DNA of 34,292 bases. Source: Bacteroidetes bacterium UBA7692. Its GTDB lineage: Bacteria > Bacteroidota > Bacteroidia > Chitinophagales > LD1. Each line of letters begins with the position of its first letter. Position 1 is the stretch's first letter. This document shows positions 9,533 through 16,548 of this stretch, in pieces. The position numbers were made by a program, and so were the translations under genes. The notes under the pieces were generated by a model. The model was given only the letters and a program-made list of their open reading frames with translations. It was not told the origin of the DNA and did not search any database. Where the stretch lies: the NCBI GenBank assembly GCA_002482725.1, contig DLGO01000155.1, positions 1-34,292 of the forward strand, given 5' to 3'.

Positions 9533-9982
9533 ATGGATTCAGCAATAACGCCTAAGCAAGTTTCGCAGTATCTACTAACGCTTGGCATACAAGTGCCGGC
9601 AACCTTTATCTGGTATTATTTTCCATCGGTAAGTCTGCTCCTGTCCTTCCTGTTTTTTCCGTTGCTGTTTGGTACCACTTCGTTATTGGTAAAAGATAAA
9701 ATCCTGACACGCGTTTTTGTGCTTCAATGTCTGCTTATTGTGCTGCTAAGCAGCTATTTGGGGCAGAGCCATGCGACTGATCAGGTAGGACGATATCTGG
9801 CAAATCTCAATTTTCATGCAACATTAATTGCCTCGTCGCTAACGCTATACGGCATAGTGCGGCGTGTAAAAGCTGAGAATAATATACAGTACCAAAATGT
9901 GGCGGACTTGCTACTAGTAGGGGTTGGTAGTGGTGTGGTTTATTTGATTTATGTCCTGTTTATTAAGGTTGGGGAGGGATAG
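9533..9982 (+). CDS. Small multi-pass membrane protein, unknown
   Basis: About 149 residues with four predicted hydrophobic segments (FIWYYFPSVSLLLSFLFFPLLFG; VFVLQCLLIVLLSSYLG; ATLIASSLTLYGIV; ADLLLVGVGSGVVYLIYVLFI). An in-frame Met at 9467 exists, but it falls inside the divergent DUF4349 promoter region, while TATCTTTA (9520-9527), a 7/8 -7 box, sits just before 9533. I therefore prefer the latter start. No motif or family was recognised. The gene is convergent with the PIN-domain gene. Confidence 0.6.
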   Translation: MDSAITPKQVSQYLLTLGIQVPATFIWYYFPSVSLLLSFLFFPLLFGTTSLLVKDKILTRVFVLQCLLIVLLSSYLGQSHATDQVGRYLANLNFHATLIASSLTLYGIVRRVKAENNIQYQNVADLLLVGVGSGVVYLIYVLFIKVGEG

Positions 9983-10038
9983 GATTTGTTAGAATGCCAA
10001 ACAGAGTTGCGGAGTAATTAACTAAACTATAATTCCCA

Positions 10039-10542
10039 TTATCGAGAACAGCTGAATTTAATATTTAATTCCTGCAATAGTTCAAAATCGTTCATCCACC
10101 TCACACCCATATTCTCACATACATTTGGAATTCTAATCTTTAAAGAATTCAACGCTGTTATTTTTTCTTCCTTTGTTACTACAATAGCGTTCTCATTAAT
10201 TGCGTGGGCTATCACCCACGGATCAGCTAAGGATCTAGATTTGGTATTATCCACTAAATTTTTATGCGCCGGATCGTGAGCATATATTTTTTGCAGACAG
10301 GTTGTTACAGGACCTGTAATTTTTCTTATAGGTATATTGCTATTCTTTAGCCATTTTGACAAATCATCTTCGGTTCTAATAATTTCTTCGTAAACCACTT
10401 CAGGAATGAAAATTATCTCTTGCTTCCCTAAGTCATTGAGAATATTCCAATAATCAGGACATAATCTCGGAGAATAATACTTTTGCCATGATTGAATCAA
10501 CACATTGGCATCTAAACAATAGTTGTTTTCAATCATACTCAT
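10039..10542 (-). CDS. DUF4411 family PIN-domain protein (putative RNase toxin)
   Basis: A 167-residue PIN-fold protein. Acidic residues expected for Mg-dependent ribonuclease chemistry are visible: Asp11 in CLDANVLI, Glu52/Glu53 in VVYEEI, Asp107 in LADPWVIAHA, and the C-terminal TKEEK segment after the VVT strand. The LADPWVIA and CENMGVRWMNDFELL motifs are characteristic of the DUF4411 family. Its start overlaps the end of the Xre/ImmA-IrrE gene by 4 nt (ATGA arrangement), so the two are translationally coupled. DUF4411 with a COG2856 Xre-peptidase is a recurrent gene pair regarded as a probable toxin-antitoxin-like module. The region is visibly richer in A+T than the housekeeping genes nearby, suggesting transfer. 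Confidence 0.88.
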   Translation of the reverse strand: MSMIENNYCLDANVLIQSWQKYYSPRLCPDYWNILNDLGKQEIIFIPEVVYEEIIRTEDDLSKWLKNSNIPIRKITGPVTTCLQKIYAHDPAHKNLVDNTKSRSLADPWVIAHAINENAIVVTKEEKITALNSLKIRIPNVCENMGVRWMNDFELLQELNIKFSCSR

Positions 10543-11717
10543 CGATATAGTTGTGCTTCTAATTTTTGAAACTTATTTACCTGAACATTTAATAGATTAC
10601 TAGCCAATGTTGGTTCTATAAATCCTCCACGAAATGCATCTAGTACTGTTTGTGTAAATAATCTACCATTCCTATTTAACTGTAATAGGAAATAATTTGG
10701 CCCGCCGGGTTTCTCATTTTCCTTTTGTCTAGCCTTTTTTTCTGCTTCTCTTCTTAAATATTCAGTAAAATCAATATCCGCTTGCCTTTTAAGCTTTTGA
10801 TACATAGACGGGGTAATTATCCTCAAATTCAATGCTCTAACTAACAAGGCAAATGAACTTACACCTAAAGATTTAGCAGCTTTAAAAACAGAACTTGCAT
10901 TATCAAAAGTAGCAGTTCCATAGCTAAACATAGTTTCTTTGGGCATCAATGCATTTGCCGCCACCTCATTACAAAACAATTCAACAGGATGTGATTTATT
11001 CTTATCCTTTGCTTCAGGTTCTATATCATTTGATATTCCTGATTCAGCAATCCAAATATGCGCCAGTTCGTGAACAAGAGTAAATAATTGTGGTGCATTC
11101 CAATCATCTGAATTTATGAAAACAAAAGGCGCATAATAATCTGCCATTGCAAATCCCTGCAACTCCTCAGAATCTAACCTAAGTCTAGAATGTATAAAAC
11201 TTGTTCTAGAAACAAAAATACCATTCTCTTCAGCAGCATCAATCCATTCTTTTATAGGATTTTCTGTTCGATAGTCTTTTGGATTAATCCGTAGTACCTT
11301 TAATATGTTTTGCGCAACAGATTCTGGATTACTGCTAATATTAAATTGTCCCACAAAAGGTAATTTTCGCTCTTCATTTTCAGAATATACCTCACTCAAC
11401 CAAGATTGTTTTTGTTGAACCTCACGTATAATAAAGACTGATGAAGTCGTTAATTCCTTAGAATCCCTTTTTCTAAAATCTTGAAGTGGCTGAAAATCTC
11501 TTGGAATCTCTGGAAGAAAAAACAAAGCAAAAGATCTTTTATATGCCTTTGCCAACGTTTGAGCTTGTCTAATAGTGGGTTGGCTTAAGCCATCTTCCCA
11601 TTCCTTTAATTTATCGGGCGAAACAGAAACCTTCGTAGCAGCTATCTCCACGCTCATTCGGGCCGATTCTCTCGCCCATTTCAACACATTTGGAGTTATA
11701 TATGCTTTATCTGCCAT
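10539..11717 (-). CDS. Xre-family HTH protein with ImmA/IrrE zinc-peptidase domain (COG2856)
   Basis: A 392-residue two-domain protein. An N-terminal helix-turn-helix of the Cro/C1 (Xre) type spans about residues 8 to 65 (MSVEIAATKVSVSPDKLKEWEDG...TLAKAYKRS). An ImmA/IrrE-type metallopeptidase follows with HELAH (His216, Glu217, His220) and downstream Glu251 in the FCNEVAANALMP motif, so the zinc site is intact. A helical tail completes the protein. Such proteins bind DNA, often autoregulate, and in characterised members cleave a repressor. Here the likely partner is the overlapping PIN protein: antitoxin/regulator is the probable role. A perfect -7 box lies at 11725-11732. Neighbouring base composition is AT-rich, as expected for a mobile defence or TA cassette. 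Confidence 0.9.
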   Translation of the reverse strand: MADKAYITPNVLKWARESARMSVEIAATKVSVSPDKLKEWEDGLSQPTIRQAQTLAKAYKRSFALFFLPEIPRDFQPLQDFRKRDSKELTTSSVFIIREVQQKQSWLSEVYSENEERKLPFVGQFNISSNPESVAQNILKVLRINPKDYRTENPIKEWIDAAEENGIFVSRTSFIHSRLRLDSEELQGFAMADYYAPFVFINSDDWNAPQLFTLVHELAHIWIAESGISNDIEPEAKDKNKSHPVELFCNEVAANALMPKETMFSYGTATFDNASSVFKAAKSLGVSSFALLVRALNLRIITPSMYQKLKRQADIDFTEYLRREAEKKARQKENEKPGGPNYFLLQLNRNGRLFTQTVLDAFRGGFIEPTLASNLLNVQVNKFQKLEAQLYR

Positions 11718-11724
11718 TCAATTA

Positions 11725-11732
11725 CAAAAATA
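11725..11732 (-). promoter_or_regulatory. -7 promoter box (TATTTTTG) of the Xre/PIN operon
   Basis: The reverse strand reads TATTTTTG, an exact TAnnTTTG match, 7 nt before the ATG at 11717. The near absence of a leader would leave little space for an operator between promoter and start, so any autoregulation by the Xre domain probably acts upstream or over the box itself. Confidence 0.5.
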
Positions 11733-11819
11733 CTATTTAATAACTAAAATTAATTTCACTTTCTAACTAATGTATTTTAACCACTCAGATCTATTAATAT
11801 ACAAACATAGCATACCATC

Positions 11820-12662
11820 CTATTCTTCAAACTCAAACACCTTGTCCAACAAGTCAGTTGCAGCAAATGTATCCATTCCATCATACCTTGATCCCTTATC
11901 CACAATAGTTACAAAGCCGAACCACAGAAAAAACCTGTAAAAAGCCCGGGTTCCATAGCACCTGAAAAAGTCCTCAGAAAGTTCCGGTGGGTGGTGCTTA
12001 GAAACGAAAGCTTTTACCGGGACTGCCTTAAAATAGTGTTGGGCATAGAAATGGGTAAATCGGGGTTCGCTGCCAAACTTATGCAACAGGAATGCAGAGA
12101 AAGCCCAACCGATTTGGCCTACAAACTCATCGGGGTACCCATCATTGAAGCACCAACTGAATTTTGAAGTGAATGCTTTGAAAAACTCCTGAAACAGCTG
12201 CTGCCTTTTTGCAGGTTGTAGCAACACTGCGGCTTTTTTTGTCAATGAAAGTTTCCCATTGGCTTTTTTTGCCAATCCTGCCAGGTCCACCGCATGCCTT
12301 GCACTCATGATAGATATACAATCTTCTTCCCTATGGAGTTTTATCAGCCCACTTTCAATATGTTCATCAGGTAAGAAATTTTTGGCGTATACCTCTACCA
12401 TTACTTTTTTTGGCAATGCACCCTTGGGCGTCAGCTTTATGAGCTTTTCCCTTTCTATAATTTTCAGGTACTCCTCTGCAATCCTGAAGAGCGGAATGCG
12501 GTCAAGAGTAGCATCATCAATATCCCTGAATTGTACCGGTGAATTTTCTCCAAAAGGCTGATACAAGAGTTCATCAAACTCATTTGGCGTAAACCCTAAT
12601 AAGTCTTCGAGCGGTGTATTATTGCTTAACAAAATCTGTGCTTCGATATCTTCCTGCTTCAT
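11820..12662 (-). CDS. Uncharacterised protein next to the Xre/PIN pair
   Basis: A 280-residue soluble protein without signal peptide. The N-terminal third has LEDLLGFTPNEFDELLYQPFG, then IPLFRIAEEYLKIIEREKLIKLTPKGALPKKVM. The second part looks like a small winged-helix or 'LTPKG'-type DNA-binding-like segment, and a short LxLTKKA motif recurs around residue 138. The remainder is helical with many aromatic residues (FSWCFNDGYPDEFVGQIGWAFSAFLLHKFG). I recall similar proteins as conserved hypotheticals in Bacteroidota but know no function. It is on the same strand as the Xre/PIN pair, about 100 nt upstream of it, and transcribed away from the TACCGCA array that begins 256 nt upstream of its start. 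Confidence 0.75.
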   Translation of the reverse strand: MKQEDIEAQILLSNNTPLEDLLGFTPNEFDELLYQPFGENSPVQFRDIDDATLDRIPLFRIAEEYLKIIEREKLIKLTPKGALPKKVMVEVYAKNFLPDEHIESGLIKLHREEDCISIMSARHAVDLAGLAKKANGKLSLTKKAAVLLQPAKRQQLFQEFFKAFTSKFSWCFNDGYPDEFVGQIGWAFSAFLLHKFGSEPRFTHFYAQHYFKAVPVKAFVSKHHPPELSEDFFRCYGTRAFYRFFLWFGFVTIVDKGSRYDGMDTFAATDLLDKVFEFEE

Positions 12663-12917
12663 CTAACAATATTGCTTTAAAGAGTGTAAAATAGGAAGCA
12701 AATTGGAATTAAGAATTTTTGGGTAGCCTACATTGTTTTCATTTTCAAAGCAGTACGTTAAAATGGCTGCGTTGTGGATATTTTAAGCTTGGTTTTCTGA
12801 GAGGTTTTACATATATTTAAACCAGCTCTTTGATGTTTAAGCCACCACTGCAAGTAGGTATTTACAGATTTATTACAATGCAGTTTAGCAATAAGAGTAA
12901 ATGCTTGTGATAATTTT

Positions 12918-13207
12918 TACCGCAAAAAGCATTGTAGCCCTACCTGCAAAAGTACCGCAGCATTTACCGCAGCTAAAGAGTTTCTTTTTACCGCAAAAAA
13001 AGCTTGTAAAACCACCGCAAAAGAAATACCGCAACTAAATCTTGCATATGATTGATAACCAGTCGGTAAGAAGAAAAATTTACCGCAGATAAAAGAAAAG
13101 AAAATACCGCAACGCATGACTGTAAACCTAACGCAGTATTTAACTCTTGAAACAGCTGATTTTTACCGCAGGTCGATGTAGCTGATTTTACCGCAAGGAA
13201 TACCGCA
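12918..13207 (+). repeat. Short-motif array: TACCGCA on a ~12-nt grid
   Basis: TACCGCA occurs on the plus strand at 12918, 12953, 12965, 12989, 13027, 13081, 13105, 13164, 13189 and 13201. Near-copies are CACCGCA at 13013, TAACGCA at 13129, TACCTGCA at 12941 and AACC-AGTCGG at 13057. All point the same way. Gaps fall on 12, 24, 25 and 35 nt, so most copies sit on a grid of about 12 nt with empty or decayed slots between. Many copies are preceded by T-runs and followed by A-runs. A random 7-mer would be expected about 0.02 times in such a stretch. No coding frame explains it, because gaps are not multiples of three. Function unknown. Confidence 0.8.
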
Positions 13208-13282
13208 ACTAATATGCGCTAACCTGCAAATACATAAAGAAAGCAAATGAAGTGCGGTTATATGGCCGCTAAAGCATATTTT

Positions 13283-13290
13283 TACCTTTG
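13283..13290 (+). promoter_or_regulatory. -7 promoter box (TACCTTTG) of mrp
   Basis: Exact TAnnTTTG match 17 nt before the ATG at 13308. No clear -33 TTG at the usual spacing. The TACCGCA array ends about 75 nt upstream, so the array lies directly behind this promoter. Confidence 0.5.
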
Positions 13291-13307
13291 AATTTTTAAG
13301 CAAAGTG

Positions 13308-14408
13308 ATGATAACAAAAGAGGCCGTTTTAGAAGCCCTGAAACATGTGGATGACCCGGATATAAAGAAAGACCTGGTATCGCTGAACATGATAAAAGAT
13401 GTGGAGATAGCAGGAACATCGGTAAGGTTTACCGTGATGCTGACTACCCCTGCCTGCCCGCTGAAAGAGAAGATAAAGAACGACTGCATAAATGCCATAA
13501 AGCAATATGTACCCGAGGCGCAGGATATAAACGTGATAATGGATGCAGCCGTAACCAGCATGCGCAATGCAGGTATAAATGTGCTACCGAATGTGAAGAA
13601 TATAATATGCGTGGCATCGGGTAAAGGCGGTGTAGGCAAAAGCACCGTGAGCGTAAACCTGGCACTGACGCTGGCGCAGCAAGGTGCAAAAGTGGGATTG
13701 ATAGATGCCGATATACATGGCCCATCGATACCGACCATGCTTGGCGTAAAAGGACAAAAGCCCGAAGTACGCCTGATAAAGGATAAGCACTACATAGTGC
13801 CGCTGGAGGCGCACGGCATAAAGCTACTGAGCATAGGATTGCTGGTAGACGACCGCCAGGCCATAGTATGGCGCGGACCAATGGTGACATCGGCGCTAAG
13901 GCAATTTGTAAACGACTGCCTGTGGGGCAAGCTGGACTACCTGGTGGTAGACATGCCGCCGGGAACAGGCGATGTGCACCTGACCATGGCACAGACGATG
14001 AACGTAACAGGGGCAGTAATAGTAACTACTCCACAGGAAGTAGCACTGGCAGATGCGCGCAAAGCTTTGAGCATGTTTCGTCTGGAGAGCATCAACGTGC
14101 CTATAATAGGCATAGTGCAGAACATGGCCTACTTTACCCCGGAAGAGCTGCCCAATAACAAGTACTACATATTTGGCAAAGACGGTGGTAAGCAACTGGC
14201 AGAGGAATACGAAGTGCCGCTACTGGGCGAGCTGCCACTGGTGCAGAGCATACGCGAGGGAGGCGATGCGGGGCTGCCTGTAATGTTAAATGACAACGCA
14301 CCTGAATCTATTAAAGAAGCTTTTCAACAGATAGCGATAAACGCAGCACAACAGATTGCCATAAGAAATGCTACATTCGCTCCTGCTACAAACGAAGTAT
14401 TAGCTTAG
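13308..14408 (+). CDS. mrp: Mrp/NBP35-family iron-sulfur cluster carrier ATPase
   Basis: About 366 residues. An N-terminal MIP18 (DUF59) domain (residues 1 to 90, DVEIAGTSVRFTVMLTTPACPLKEKI) is fused to a deviant-Walker P-loop ATPase with GKGGVGKST at about 106-114, DADIHGPSIP and the VDMPPGTGD switch. The family carries and transfers Fe-S clusters. The C-terminal CxxC that binds the cluster in E. coli Mrp is replaced by the segment around YFTPEELPNNKYY, as in other Bacteroidota members I recall. A GTG at 13305 directly precedes the ATG at 13308; the ATG is preferred. The gene is followed 6 nt later by a NifU-like scaffold gene, which fits a two-gene Fe-S assembly operon. Confidence 0.93.
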   Translation: MITKEAVLEALKHVDDPDIKKDLVSLNMIKDVEIAGTSVRFTVMLTTPACPLKEKIKNDCINAIKQYVPEAQDINVIMDAAVTSMRNAGINVLPNVKNIICVASGKGGVGKSTVSVNLALTLAQQGAKVGLIDADIHGPSIPTMLGVKGQKPEVRLIKDKHYIVPLEAHGIKLLSIGLLVDDRQAIVWRGPMVTSALRQFVNDCLWGKLDYLVVDMPPGTGDVHLTMAQTMNVTGAVIVTTPQEVALADARKALSMFRLESINVPIIGIVQNMAYFTPEELPNNKYYIFGKDGGKQLAEEYEVPLLGELPLVQSIREGGDAGLPVMLNDNAPESIKEAFQQIAINAAQQIAIRNATFAPATNEVLA

Positions 14409-14414
14409 AATATT

Positions 14415-14657
14415 ATGACAGCAACAGAAACAGACATATTGAGCAGAGTGGAGGCCAGCCTCGACACCATGCGCCCATACCTGGTACACGACGGCGGCAA
14501 CGTAGAAGTTCTGGAAATAACAGAGGATATGGAGGTACGCGTTCGTTTGGTAGGCGCATGCAGCACCTGCCCTACCAGCTTCATGACCATGAAAGCAGGT
14601 ATAGAAACAGCTGTAAAGCAGTCGGTACCGGAAATACGCAGCGTAGTGGCTGTTTAA
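14415..14657 (+). CDS. NifU C-terminal-domain (Nfu-type) Fe-S scaffold protein
   Basis: An 80-residue protein consisting of a single NifU C-terminal domain: RPYLVHDGGNVEVLEI, then the cluster-binding CSTCP motif (Cys49, Cys52) in VRLVGACSTCPTSFMTMKAGIE. Nfu proteins bind a [4Fe-4S] cluster between two subunits and pass it to target proteins. It starts 6 nt after mrp, so co-transcription is near certain, and it could supply the thiol ligands that this Mrp lacks. Confidence 0.93.
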   Translation: MTATETDILSRVEASLDTMRPYLVHDGGNVEVLEITEDMEVRVRLVGACSTCPTSFMTMKAGIETAVKQSVPEIRSVVAV

Positions 14658-14763
14658 GCCCTCTAATACCTATCACAAGCAGCTGATTTTCAGCCAGAAA
14701 AGTAATTTTAACGGTGAATGTGTTTTGATTGACCCTGATATCAAATATTAGTTCATTTTTCTA

Positions 14764-14793
14764 TTGGAATACCGCCTAAATCTTCTATTTTTG
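14764..14793 (+). promoter_or_regulatory. Full -33/-7 promoter of prs
   Basis: TTG at 14764-14766 and TATTTTTG at 14786-14793 (exact TAnnTTTG), separated by 19 nt, the Bacteroidota spacing. The leader to ATG 14820 would be about 20 nt. The spacer carries ATACCGCCTAAATCTT, very close to ATACCGCAACTAAATCTT in the TACCGCA array at 13026. Confidence 0.65.
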
Positions 14794-14819
14794 CGGCTCC
14801 CAAAAAATAAACAGGTCAA

Positions 14820-15767
14820 ATGGTAGTAACAGATGTGAAATTGTTTTCAGGAACTAACTCGCGCTACCTGGCCGACGAAATTGCCGACTTTTATGGTCAG
14901 CCGTTGGGCAAGATGGACGTTCTTAAATTTAGTGACGGAGAAATACAACCGGAAATAAAGGAATCTGTACGCGGATCTTTCGTTTTCATTATCCAGAATA
15001 CCAACGCCCCCGGCGATAACCTTCTGGAGCTACTGATGATGATAGATGCGGTAAAACGCGCCAGTGCAGATTACATAACAGCGGTGATACCGTATTTCGG
15101 GTATGCGCGCCAGGACAGGAAAGACCGTCCGCGTGTAGGCATAGGCGCCAAGCTGGTAGCCAACCTATTGACAGCAGCCGGTGCAGACCGTATAATGACA
15201 ATGGATTTGCACGCAGGACAGATACAGGGCTTTTTTGATATCCCTGTAGACCACCTGAACAGCTCGGCTATCATTCTTCCATACATCCAAAAGAATAAAT
15301 GGACGAACCTGTGCTTTGCTTCGCCGGATGTAGGCAGCGTAAAACGCACCCGCATCTATGCACAGTACTTTAACGCAGATATGGTTATATGCGACAAGTA
15401 CCGTAAAAAGGCAAACGAAATAGCGGAAATGACCCTGATAGGAAGTGTAGAAGGTAAAGATGTAGTGCTTGTAGACGATATGATAGATACAGGAGGTACT
15501 CTTTGCAATGCGGCACAGCTGATAATGGACAAGGGAGCAAAGAGCGTTCGCGCTATATGTACCCACCCGGTACTAAGCGGCAAGGCTTACGAAAACATAG
15601 AGAAATCTGCGTTGAGCGAGCTGATAGTGACAAACACACTGCCGATAGAAGCTGAGAAGTCGTCAAAGATAAAAGTATTGCCTGTGGGTAAGCTTTTTGC
15701 GCAGGCAATAAGGAATGCACACGAGCATAAGAGCATCAACTCATTATTTATAACCCCAAGTGTATAA
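14820..15767 (+). CDS. prs: Ribose-phosphate pyrophosphokinase (PRPP synthetase)
   Basis: A 315-residue enzyme, usual length for class I PRPP synthetases. It converts ribose-5-phosphate and ATP to PRPP for purine, pyrimidine, His, Trp and NAD synthesis. Visible signatures are the N-terminal FSGTNSRYLADEIA, FSDGEI, the ATP loop region YFGYARQDRKDRPR, the MDLHAGQIQGFFDIPVDHL segment with the Mg-binding His, and the PRPP-binding loop VVLVDDMIDTGGTL. It has its own well-formed promoter (14764-14793) and is followed 42 nt downstream by rplY, an arrangement common in bacteria and consistent with an operon closed by the terminator at 16419. Confidence 0.97.
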   Translation: MVVTDVKLFSGTNSRYLADEIADFYGQPLGKMDVLKFSDGEIQPEIKESVRGSFVFIIQNTNAPGDNLLELLMMIDAVKRASADYITAVIPYFGYARQDRKDRPRVGIGAKLVANLLTAAGADRIMTMDLHAGQIQGFFDIPVDHLNSSAIILPYIQKNKWTNLCFASPDVGSVKRTRIYAQYFNADMVICDKYRKKANEIAEMTLIGSVEGKDVVLVDDMIDTGGTLCNAAQLIMDKGAKSVRAICTHPVLSGKAYENIEKSALSELIVTNTLPIEAEKSSKIKVLPVGKLFAQAIRNAHEHKSINSLFITPSV

Positions 15768-15809
15768 GACCACTTAGATAAACAGTTAACAATTTAAACA
15801 AAATAAACA

Positions 15810-16391
15810 ATGCAAACTATTGTTGTAAAAGGTACGGCAAGAACCGATTTAGGTAAGAAGGCTACCCGTACCCTGCGCGGGGCAGGACTAATCCCTTGCA
15901 ACTTGTACGGTGGAGAAACTAACGTGAACTTCCAGGCACCGGCAAGCGAATTCCGTAAATTGATCTACACAAGCGACTTTAACATCGCAAGCGTAGAAGT
16001 AGACGGAAAAACATATTCTGCAATCGTGAAAGACATACAGTTCGATCCGGTTAAAGACCATGTAACACACATCGACTTTCAGGAGTTGGTACCAGGCAAA
16101 GAAGTGAAAATAAGCTTGCCAATACGCCTGATAGGCACACCAAAAGGTGCTGCTATGGGGGGTAAACTAGAGCAAACATTGAAACGCCTGCCTGTATTGG
16201 CTAAACCGGAAGATCTGGTAACAGCTGTAGAGGTAAACGTAGAAGATGTAGACCTTGGTGGTATCAAACGTATAAAAGATATACAGTTGGGCAACATCAA
16301 AGCTTTGTTGGCCAATGCAATGCCGGTAGTTCGTATGGGCGTGCCACGTGCTGCTAAAGAAGCTGCTGCTGCAGAAGCTAAAAAGAAATAA
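15810..16391 (+). CDS. rplY: Ribosomal protein bL25 (Ctc/TL5 long form)
   Basis: A 193-residue long-form L25. The N-terminal 5S-rRNA-binding domain carries RTDLGKKATRTLRGAGLIPCNLYGG and a later VKDIQFDPVKDHVTHIDF motif. The C-terminal TL5/CTC beta-domain follows (VPGKEVKISLPIRLIGTPKGA...), ending in an Ala/Glu/Lys tail (AAAEAKKK). It binds 5S rRNA in the large ribosomal subunit. It lies 42 nt after prs without a promoter of its own that I can see, and a strong intrinsic terminator follows 28 nt after the stop. Confidence 0.96.
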   Translation: MQTIVVKGTARTDLGKKATRTLRGAGLIPCNLYGGETNVNFQAPASEFRKLIYTSDFNIASVEVDGKTYSAIVKDIQFDPVKDHVTHIDFQELVPGKEVKISLPIRLIGTPKGAAMGGKLEQTLKRLPVLAKPEDLVTAVEVNVEDVDLGGIKRIKDIQLGNIKALLANAMPVVRMGVPRAAKEAAAAEAKKK

Positions 16392-16418
16392 GAACTCAGT
16401 TCTTAAATTTATACAAGG

Positions 16419-16446
16419 AAGGGTCGGCAAATGCCGACCCTTTTTT
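16419..16446 (+). terminator. Rho-independent terminator after rplY
   Basis: Perfect 9-bp stem GGGTCGGCA / TGCCGACCC (16421-16429 and 16432-16440) with a very tight AA loop, extended by A-T pairs and followed by six T residues. It ends the prs-rplY unit. Confidence 0.92.
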
Positions 16447-16548
16447 AGTTTAAACCGGATAACCGTATTCCTTTAATCACCGATAGGTAAACTCTATTTT
16501 CCTTAACCACTAAATTTACAAATCAGATACTTAAAAATTGTAGCAGGA

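Larger units (their letters stand above)
12663..13307. other. Gene-free region between divergent genes, holding the TACCGCA array
   Basis: About 640 bp with no credible gene. Small open frames here are low-complexity by-products of the repeats. The left 250 bp are AT-rich with nothing recognised beyond degenerate words such as CACCACTGCAA. The right half is dominated by a TACCGCA array, followed by the mrp promoter. Confidence 0.7.

Noticed and set aside
12917..13117. 66-codon minus-strand frame inside the TACCGCA array
   Set aside because: The array gaps are not multiples of three and the translation has no sensible composition. No promoter precedes it.
12918..13207. Iteron-type replication origin
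   Set aside because: No replication initiator or partition gene lies nearby and the surroundings are chromosomal housekeeping genes. It remains only as one of several hypotheses for the array.
13163..13738. 191-codon minus-strand frame across the start of mrp
   Set aside because: It overlaps the well-supported mrp gene and its promoter and has no recognisable domain.
14680..14695. Small hairpin GCTGA-TTT-TCAGC after the nifU-like gene as terminator
   Set aside because: The stem is only 5 bp with a 3-nt loop and no real T-run follows, so I could not support it as a terminator.
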